This document shows, piece after piece, positions 60,301 to 64,000 of a stretch of DNA of 64,000 nucleotides; positions within the stretch are counted from its first letter, which is position 1; each line of letters opens with the position of its first letter. Location: positions 10,775,504 through 10,839,503 of the forward strand of contig NC_088298.1 in NCBI RefSeq assembly GCF_032854445.1. Direction: 5' to 3'. The translations under genes were made by a program, and so were the position numbers. The stretch comes from Liolophura sinensis. Lineage: Eukaryota; Mollusca; Polyplacophora; Chitonida; Chitonidae. Below the pieces are notes generated by a model. That model made no database searches. It saw only the letters and a list, made by a program, of their open reading frames with translations, and had not been told where the DNA came from.

Positions 60301-63300
60301 TGTTTATATCAAAGGATAGTGTAAAAAAGATTACCCCATGACTACTTGGAGGGAAGGGAAGGTTTATCCTAATCAACATTTAATATTTGTACATTATTTT
60401 GAAGGATGCTTGAGTACCGCCAAAAGTGAACATTATATACAGTAAAAATATGCATATGTAATCATAAAATTAAGCACTGTAAATGGCGCATATTGGGAAC
60501 AACTTGTGTTCAAAGAAAAACACTATATAATTTCTTTATGGCCATGACTGGGAAATATATAAGCTTTCTTGTTTGCAAGAAAGAAAGATTGCTTCACATT
60601 ATATGAATGCTTGCTAAAATATTTAGATATAAAATACATGTACATGTAAATCTGATATATATATAAAAGGGCACAGCAAGGCAATGGGGTTGTAAATTGT
60701 TCAACTGCTTGCTGAGGTGGAGTTCAAAGACCAGTGTTCATGAGGATTTCAATAGAGGATTGTTACTGAGGGGACGTGTGGCAACAAGTAACATGCACAG
60801 ATGTGCACGGACGTCGATTCTGGGGTGAGAAACAGCTATAGCAACTTTGGGACTGGTATCGTGGCAGGCCAGGAAGGATTTGGGGAGGACTGATGAAGAT
60901 TTGAACGGCGTGTATAAACAGGGGATGAGCATGCTCAGACCTTGGGGGGCGATACAAACAACATAAGACGTGGAGTCAACAGTGTCCCAACCAAGAGATA
61001 AGGTGAGGCGTGGGCCAATCGCTGCCGAGATACCCGGAGAGACGCCGTATGTGTAACTCTCCGGCTCCTCTGTAAAGTAACCAATCAGTGCATACGTCCA
61101 AAACTAACTTGAAACTGTGCCCTCTCTAGCTCACTTTAATGTTGTAAACGCAGGTGAATCAGCGGCAAGCTGTGGAAAGTTATAGCCCAGTCTGGGGATT
61201 TTATCTTGACAGATTTTAATGTTATTGAAGAAACCTTAAAACTTCAAAGACCTAATTCCATGAATGAAATTCATATGTCACATGTCCAAAATTGGGGATT
61301 TTTTCATCAGCTACATGTACATGTAGTTCTGAATTTACAGTATTGTCATGACAGGCAGGTTCTGACAAATAGACATCGACCTATTAACCAGGTAAGGATT
61401 TGAACTCCCACCTACAGGTCCTGCGTATAAGGACTTACCTGAAGAGCTAGTGTCTGCCCGGGTAGACTTTTGCGTTACAAATTCTCCTGAGCTTATAGTT
61501 GGCCCTGAATATAATAATTAGTATATGAACATGTTGAATAAAATAACCAAGATCTTGGATGGTTCCCATATGGGTGTGAACTGGACATCTGGGCATGGGT
61601 TTGCCAAGGTATATCCTGTCTGGGGCCCACATGGATAGAATACGGAAAATTCAAGTTATGTTCCCATTAAAATCCCACATGGGCCCCTTATGGATAGCAT
61701 GTGGGTATACAGGTAACATTTTTCCACGTGCCGCCCATATAGGATCCACATGGGTAAACCCATTTTATCCCCACATAATATTGTGTATATGGGGCCCATT
61801 TTGGACCCAAACAACAATTAGTGCATAAAATGAAGTAGAAATGGGAGGAAGAATGGACTTCAAGGAATAAGTACATGTAGACCTGTAGCCTATGCAAGCT
61901 ATATAATTAAGAGATAAGAAAATGACAAAATATCAGCTAAGAGCTAAAGAGAATTTATCATATGATGCATTTCATAAATTCGTTATGCATATATGGTAAT
62001 TGTGTAAATGAAATGAAATAAAATAAAGTCAGAAGATTTTTATATTAGGGCCTACAAATATATCCGGTAGTTTTAATAAGATCCAGATATACTATCCAAA
62101 TACTTTGGAACCTTAACTTTAATAATAATTTGACCTGGAAACAAATTCTGAGGCATAGCATTAAGTAACACTTGCCATTTGTTTTATTCGCATTCGAGTT
62201 TCAATTAGGCTTCACATTTTATTTACATTCATAAACTCACGATGTTAATAATGTGGTTAGTGATTCACAGGAATATCCAATTACATCTAATTAAACAATA
62301 TCATTGTGTGATATGGGCCGAATGGATTTATTGTATGGCACAATACTCAACAACCCGTTCAGCCTGTTGGTGTTGATTAACATAGATTTTTAGTAAGTGG
62401 TATTTCCTCTGTTGGTCTTTACATTACAGACTGTGTCAAGCTAGCAGTACTTGGATGAAAGACTTTAACTCAGTTATTTCAAACATTATATGAGAATGCT
62501 TATGTCGAACACTTATGATCAGACTGTTTTGTGATTCTATCTAAATGTATGTTTAAACAATCCTCTAACTTTTCCTCAAGTTTACAATATGGTAAACTTC
62601 AATAACAAGAGCTTACCAAATGAAAATCATCATAGCTGGATTTTGAATATCACGAGCAGCACAATTTTAATACAGAACTGAATAAAATGCCTACTGTTGT
62701 GACTTTTTCAAATCATTTTGAATATACACAACACTACTTGTACAGATTTAAAATTTCACAATGATGTTGATACACAGACCTGTTATACCAGGTGCAGGTG
62801 TACTCGCAATTTATGTGACTGGAGAAAACCATGATCATCTGTGGCAGCCAGCATTATGATGAGGGGAGAAACATGACCATCCACAGGTTGCTGCCAGGCC
62901 TATGAGCTGGACTGACTGCAATACCAGTGATGAGAGGCTTCTGAGTCATTGTACTGCAGACTAACCGCTACGTCACGGAGCCCTCTGGTTTGTTATACAT
63001 GATAAACATGCGTTTATTGGGCATAGTAAATTTCAGCCTTGGTTTCATGCCCATGGTTTGTCTCTGTGTCTGACCAAGAGAATCCAGTTAGGAGTTGAAC
63101 TGGCAACGAAACAGCCATTCGATTGCATGCATATGCATGTTATGATGTCATGTCCAAATATTTCTGCTCCACAATACTTACACAGATGCCCCTCATCTAA
63201 GGAGGGCAGACTGCCTACGCCTTCTCCAACATCCAGCTTGGTCGACAAACTATCTACAGACTGAGAAAAAAGAATAAAGGGTTAATGGAAGACAAAATAA

Positions 63301-63608
63301 TTGGAGGAAAAAACCATAGGATTAATGATATCAGATAACAGAAGTAACAGCAGATCTAAACACAAGTTTAATTGTCTTATCTGACTTAAAACTAATGCTG
63401 AATGATTGTCGGTGTTCAACGAAAGTTCATCTGTAGAATATATGCGTAAAGTGAAAGTGAAAGTGCTTTACTCTAATTCTTACCTACCATTCAGGCATTA
63501 CAGACAAAACTTACATTCTCAAGAAAGTCCTTGTCTTTCTTGTTTGACACTGTAGCTTGGGATTTGCTTTTCTCTAGTTTTCTCTGCTGATGGATAAATT
63601 CCTGGATT
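39240..63608 (-). CDS. PIKFYVE: PIKfyve (1-phosphatidylinositol-3-phosphate 5-kinase), C-terminal 637 residues, 18 exons
   Basis: Eighteen minus-strand exons join in one continuous frame (1,915 bases, stop at 39,242-39,240). The gene continues beyond the right edge, so the FYVE, DEP and chaperonin-like regions are not in view. The last about 320 residues are the complete phosphoinositide kinase domain: glycine loop GGKSGSAF, ATP-binding lysine in RFILKQM, catalytic DLKGSVRNR, MDYSLLVG, metal-binding IID and the activation segment KKLEMVVKYTG. The end, KMPTVVSPELY, is nearly as in vertebrate PIKfyve. The upstream EPSSIIAYSLS, LSFFRGG and IELQFSD motifs are also family hallmarks. The enzyme makes PI(3,5)P2 from PI3P on endolysosomes. 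The Ser/Thr-rich middle region (exons at 58,267-63,608) is poorly conserved, as usual. Introns are full of tandem repeats, two of them derived from exon ends. Confidence 0.95.
39478..39812 (-). mobile_element. SINE family B, near full length, PIKfyve intron
   Basis: 'gcttggggtttaacatcata' and 'cagtcatatgacgatgaagg' at the tail side. 'gttacaacttcctcttttaa' and the tRNA-like 'gacccaggattgacccaaag' lie at the head side. Antiparallel to the copy at 7,955-8,288. Confidence 0.75.
40337..40411 (-). CDS. PIKFYVE: PIKfyve exon (activation segment)
   Basis: 75 bp encoding DYIRTFTWDKKLEMVVKYTG and IFGGQ. Donor GTTGGT; acceptor 'catatccacag'. Confidence 0.95.
40822..41271 (-). repeat. Exon-derived minisatellite, 43-48 bp, about 10 copies
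   Basis: Each unit (plus strand 'gattcccaccaccagacctt' then 'tcttggcaaaaactcacctat') copies the last about 27 bases of the exon at 41,272-41,433, from the AAG AAA GGT CTG GTG GTG codons to ATAG. It also includes the GTGAG donor and the first intron bases. The array is contiguous with the real exon end, and copies alternate between 43 and 48 bp. Confidence 0.93.
41272..41433 (-). CDS. PIKFYVE: PIKfyve exon (MDYSLLVG)
   Basis: 162 bp, acceptor 'gtgtttgcag', donor ATAG|GTGAGT. Encodes VDQPLYIRQHSKAVL, MDYSLLVGLDDAKKG and LVVGII. Its 3' end is the founder of the tandem array in the next intron. Confidence 0.95.
   Translation of the reverse strand, partial: RVLTSRCTSDNTPKLSSIRPSPATLSSSPQTLSWTTPSWWDWTMPRKVWWWES
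41606..41752 (-). repeat. 36-bp tandem repeat, 4 copies
   Basis: Plus-strand unit 'ctgtaataaaccatacatgt' plus 'aaatccagcaaatcag'. On the transcribed strand each unit reads 'ggtttattacag|ctg', an acceptor-like motif. Confidence 0.9.
42163..42259 (-). CDS. PIKFYVE: PIKfyve exon (DLKGS)
   Basis: 97 bp encoding KFDLKGSVRNRLVNTTGKS and LVLLDENLLK. Contains the catalytic DLKGS signature. Donor GTTTGT. Confidence 0.95.
42878..43110 (-). mobile_element. SINE family A, old full-length copy
   Basis: Whole family A layout with many substitutions, from the 'tttatttgattggtatttta' tail to the head 'gtgctaaccctctcagcca'. Confidence 0.8.
43228..43298. repeat. 21-bp tandem repeat, about 3 copies
   Basis: 'ctgtcaaggtcaaaagttac' repeats with small changes between the SINE and the next exon. 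Confidence 0.75.
43467..43595 (-). CDS. PIKFYVE: PIKfyve exon
   Basis: 43 codons, phase 0 both sides: KPTALAKILGVYRIGFRN, LLVMENLFYDRKITQ. Donor GTAAGT. Confidence 0.95.
43986..44089 (-). CDS. PIKFYVE: PIKfyve exon (ATP-binding lysine)
   Basis: 104 bp encoding DDRFILKQMSGMEVESFEKF and APHYFQYMTEAHSKQ. Donor GTGACC. Confidence 0.95.
44100..44155. repeat. A-rich low-complexity tract
   Basis: Runs of A broken by C and G immediately upstream (minus strand) of the exon at 43,986-44,089. It forms that exon's pyrimidine tract on the transcribed strand. Confidence 0.8.
44397..44572 (-). repeat. 29-bp tandem repeat, 6 copies
   Basis: Unit 'catattctgtaggactctca' plus 'caatcaagt'. On the transcribed strand it contains 'gagtcctacag'. 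Confidence 0.93.
44786..44865 (-). CDS. PIKFYVE: PIKfyve exon (glycine loop)
   Basis: 80 bp encoding FIRSISRCVAWKAKGGKSGS and AFCKTR. Donor GTATGT. Confidence 0.93.
44905..45150 (-). mobile_element. SINE family A, near full length
   Basis: Tail 'ttgtttgattggtgttttat', complete core, B-box complement 'tttgaactcacag' and a diverged head (cacactaaccacctctgcca). It lies in the PIKfyve intron in the sense orientation of the gene. Confidence 0.88.
45627..45723 (-). CDS. PIKFYVE: PIKfyve exon
   Basis: 97 bp encoding QFSDNSSRFYCRVYFAEQF and RQLRKLIFPAGEE, start of the kinase domain. Acceptor 'gttctttacag', donor GTAAGT. Preceded in the intron by the 54-bp array. Confidence 0.93.
45783..47552 (-). 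repeat. 54-bp minisatellite, about 33 copies
   Basis: Plus-strand unit 'gtgaatacatgtagctgaat', 'acaaaagattcttccagtgg', 'acagtaaaccctgg'. The transcribed strand of every unit contains 'cttttgtattcag|cta' or 'ctgttgtattcag'. Units are highly homogeneous. The length is a multiple of three with no stops on the minus strand in two frames, creating frames of 593 and 647 codons that are not genes. Confidence 0.97.
47553..48247 (-). other. PIKfyve intron remainder
   Basis: Single-copy intron sequence between the 54-bp array and the exon at 48,248. No extra exon found. Confidence 0.5.
48248..48334 (-). CDS. PIKFYVE: PIKfyve exon
   Basis: 87 bp encoding DTDGVLLAPPADPDRRSS and LIYHIEL. Donor C|GTAAGA. 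Confidence 0.9.
48512..48780 (-). mobile_element. Short IS630-Tc1-mariner-type element with terminal inverted repeats
   Basis: Ends CAGGGTGAAGCAAAAGTC and GACTTTTGCTCCACCCTG are inverted repeats of about 24 bp with one mismatch, flanked by TA on both sides (48,512-48,513 and 48,779-48,780). The interior, on the minus strand at about 48,590-48,740, encodes PRTLQALKDNITQEIETI and a following helical stretch. It resembles the extreme C terminus of Tc1/mariner transposases. Most of the transposase is absent, so it is an internally deleted, non-autonomous copy. Confidence 0.8.
48795..48925. repeat. Dispersed repeat shared with gasdermin intron 6
   Basis: Shares 'gaagtttgattaatttctt', 'cctttatgtgcttct' and flanking order with 24,500-24,645. 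Confidence 0.65.
49468..49556. repeat. About 19-bp tandem repeat, 4-5 copies
   Basis: 'gaacccctgtaacttttga' repeats with substitutions. Confidence 0.85.
50540..50870. repeat. 25/30-bp tandem repeat
   Basis: Alternating units 'ctgtgtaggtgtatactgca' plus 'tgatg' and 'tgtgtaggtgtatgccgcat' plus 'ggtacatgta'. More diverged units continue to about 51,080. Confidence 0.88.
51452..51578. repeat. Short tandem repeat 'gataatagataacagataat'
   Basis: About three copies of a 30-bp unit containing 'atttgcaatggagataata', then a simple gata-type run. Confidence 0.85.
52003..52128 (-). mobile_element. SINE family A, 3' half
   Basis: Well preserved tail-proximal core (gtgttttacgccgtactcaa, cacttatacgacagcggcca) truncated at 'caatccgcaggtta'. 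Confidence 0.85.
52622..52774 (-). CDS. PIKFYVE: PIKfyve exon (LSFFRGG)
   Basis: 153 bp encoding KRAGGRVLSFFRGGQASKDK and CLMDSVKYTPWVEGD. LSFFRG is shared with vertebrate PIKfyve. Donor G|GTACTG is weak. Confidence 0.9.
52775..55018 (-). other. PIKfyve intron
   Basis: 2.2 kb of AT-rich single-copy intron. No array, SINE or exon recognised. Confidence 0.55.
55019..55095 (-). CDS. PIKFYVE: PIKfyve exon
   Basis: 77 bp encoding PYNARRSLANMSGRSDAPGN and TTDDL, a variable linker. Donor GTGAGT. Confidence 0.88.
55096..56288 (-). other. PIKfyve intron
   Basis: 1.2 kb with a (GT)n/poly-G stretch at about 55,485-55,512. No exon recognised. Confidence 0.55.
56289..56357 (-). CDS. PIKFYVE: PIKfyve exon
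   Basis: 69 bp encoding CPDYHNHLQEIQNQYHRESQ. It follows directly from the SIIAYSLS exon as in the family. Donor GTAAGG. Confidence 0.9.
56593..56688 (-). CDS. PIKFYVE: PIKfyve exon (EPSSIIAYSLS)
   Basis: 96 bp encoding PPDEHHTLQPCLTLPIIVYD and QEPSSIIAYSL. Acceptor 'gtattcgcag', donor GTAAGG. Confidence 0.93.
56757..58266 (-). repeat. Exon-derived minisatellite, about 85 bp, about 18 copies
   Basis: Each unit (plus strand 'acttacaaaggcatagtgac', 'tggtatgaagcctggacctg', 'acagaaggt...', 'gatttcatggtcccacc') copies about 75 bases of the 3' end of the exon at 58,267-58,372, its GTAAGT donor and about 10 intron bases. Copies are clearly alike but differ at recurrent positions (gtcactattcaggg, gttaacgatcaggg, gctaagtaacaggc). 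The copy nearest the next exon has GTGAGT and the oldest-looking sequence. Confidence 0.95.
58267..58372 (-). CDS. PIKFYVE: PIKfyve exon founding the 85-bp array
   Basis: 106 bp, acceptor 'ttgtttacag', donor TTT|GTAAGT. Encodes DEPDAGSKQEKRGGTMKSL and LLSGPGFIPVTMP. Its last about 75 bases and donor are repeated about 18 times in the following intron. Confidence 0.92.
58684..58838 (+). mobile_element. SINE family A, degraded
   Basis: Pieces in family order: 'caatggctcaggagcctttc', 'cctgcagacgaccatgggtt', 'gttgaaatattgttgagtaa' and an A-rich tail. Confidence 0.65.
59034..59271 (-). other. Unassigned open reading frame tail in PIKfyve intron
   Basis: Seventy-nine codons without a stop on the minus strand, ending at TAA 59,036-59,034, directly downstream of the 15-bp array. 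The translation (LECFQELRDSLTNTSQFDAS, LLLQWIDDGVVKWQLS, YGWWKSSHKCAK) has protein-like composition. It does not match PIKfyve. It could be a transposon or pseudogene remnant, an alternative terminal exon, or chance. Confidence 0.35.
59272..59900 (-). repeat. 15-bp minisatellite, about 41 copies
   Basis: Unit 'gatcgtcaccatagg' with 'ataaa' and 'ataag' variants. It encodes a spurious MVTIP/MVTIF pattern on the minus strand. It starts 36 bp from the exon at 59,937. Confidence 0.96.
59937..60152 (-). CDS. PIKFYVE: PIKfyve exon (Ser-rich linker)
   Basis: 216 bp encoding EPKTPFEVIVSGDANSELDL, a run of serines (LPSSTSSSSLIQKES) and GSGQALKKDVKSV. Acceptor 'atgttttgcag', donor GTAAGT. Confidence 0.88.
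60153..61438 (-). other. PIKfyve intron
   Basis: AT-rich with a GC-richer block at about 60,710-61,070. No exon recognised on either strand. Confidence 0.5.
61439..61504 (-). CDS. PIKFYVE: PIKfyve exon
   Basis: 66 bp encoding PTISSGEFVTQKSTRADTSS. It fits both neighbours in phase. Donor GTAAGT. Confidence 0.8.
61555..61815. repeat. Cluster of 'cccatatggg/cccacatggg' palindromes
   Basis: Degenerate repeats every 30-45 bp: 'ttcccatatgggtg', 'gggcccacatggatag', 'cccacatgggcccctt', 'ggatccacatgggtaaa', 'atatggggcccatttt'. Confidence 0.7.
62818..62985 (-). mobile_element. SINE family A, degraded
   Basis: 'cagccagcattatgatgagg', 'caggttgctgccaggcc', 'agtgatgaggggct'-like and head 'actaaccgctacgtcacgga' in family order. 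Confidence 0.7.
63182..63260 (-). CDS. PIKFYVE: PIKfyve exon
   Basis: 79 bp encoding SVDSLSTKLDVGEGVGSLPS and LDEGHL. Acceptor 'cttttttctcag', donor GTAAGT. Confidence 0.82.
63515..63608 (-). CDS. PIKFYVE: PIKfyve exon (most 5' in window)
   Basis: 94 bp encoding IQEFIHQQRKLEKSKSQATV and SNKKDKDFLEN, a basic probably helical segment. Acceptor 'gatttcttttcag', donor GTAAGT. The upstream exons lie off the right edge. Confidence 0.85.
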
Positions 63609-63614
63609 CTGAAA

Positions 63615-64000
63615 AGAAATCAGTCAAAAATAAGGATGTATACACAAACACAAAAGCAAGTTATATCCTGTAAAACATAAGGATATGTACACAAACACAA
63701 AGGCACCTTATATCCTGTAAAACATGAAGATGTGTACACAAACACAAAGGCAACTTATATCCTGTAAAACATAACGATGGGTACACAAACACAAGGGCAA
63801 CTTATATCCTGTACAACATAAGGATGGGTACACAAACACAAGGGCACCTTATATCCTGTAAAACATAAAGATGTGTATACAAACACAAGGGGCAACTTAT
63901 ATCCTGTAAAACATAAGGATGAGTACACAAACACAAGGGCACCCTATATCCTGTAAAACATAACGATGGGTACACAAACACAAGGGCACCTTATATCCTG
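63615..64000 (-). repeat. 47-bp minisatellite, at least 8 copies, runs off window
   Basis: Plus-strand unit 'aggatgggtacacaaacaca', 'agggcaacttatatcctgta', 'aaacata'. Transcribed-strand units read 'ttatgttttacag|gat'. It begins right beside the acceptor of the exon at 63,515-63,608. Confidence 0.94.

Larger units (their letters stand above)
61505..63181 (-). other. PIKfyve intron
   Basis: Contains a cluster of CCCA-x-ATGGG palindromes (61,555-61,815), a SINE remnant and AT-rich DNA. No exon recognised. Confidence 0.5.

Noticed and set aside
63615-64000. CRISPR-like regularly spaced repeats
   Set aside because: Units are contiguous without unique spacers, in a spliced eukaryotic gene.

Overview
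This is a window of animal nuclear DNA. Genes are split by GT-AG introns, intergenic DNA is AT-rich, tRNA-derived SINEs are abundant, and tandem repeats are extremely dense. The gene content (a gasdermin E-type gene and a phosphoinositide kinase), the SINE families with (AAAT)n-like tails, and the frequent short catgta-rich minisatellites fit a mollusc, most likely a bivalve. The species cannot be named from sequence alone.

Layout. 1-13,900: mostly non-coding. It holds a 36-38 bp minisatellite (1-1,410), many SINE copies, an (AT)n tract, a 45-bp minisatellite (about 4,356-5,434), an 80-bp minisatellite (about 11,470-12,262), a 23-bp minisatellite (about 12,897-13,148) and two foldback structures. 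A possible three-exon gene for a small secreted peptide lies on the minus strand (9,107-10,963). 13,900-26,132: a complete plus-strand gasdermin gene with 7 coding exons, 1,401 coding bases and 466 residues, behind a TATA-less promoter with a palindromic E-box and an ETS motif. Its last intron carries a 3.1-kb array of a 24-bp unit. 26,133-39,239: a tail-to-tail intergenic interval with two very large minisatellites (56-bp unit, about 59 copies; 27-bp unit, about 50 copies). 39,240-64,000: the 3' part of a minus-strand PIKfyve gene, 18 phase-consistent coding exons giving the last 637 residues, including the whole lipid-kinase domain. The 5' part lies beyond the right edge.

The two genes are convergent and not obviously functionally linked. 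Gasdermin is a pore-forming effector of lytic cell death. PIKfyve makes PI(3,5)P2 on endolysosomes.

The most unusual signal is the relation between minisatellites and splice sites. Two PIKfyve introns contain arrays whose unit is a copy of the 3' end of the preceding exon plus its splice donor (about 18 copies of about 85 bp; about 10 copies of 43-48 bp). Gasdermin exon 4 has two decayed downstream copies of its own 3' end. Several other arrays (45, 54, 56, 47, 36 and 29 bp, plus a pyrimidine-rich intron-5 array) repeat a 3'-splice-acceptor-like motif in every unit. All exon models here were built by hand from reading frame, splice-site and family similarity. No alignment or database search was run.
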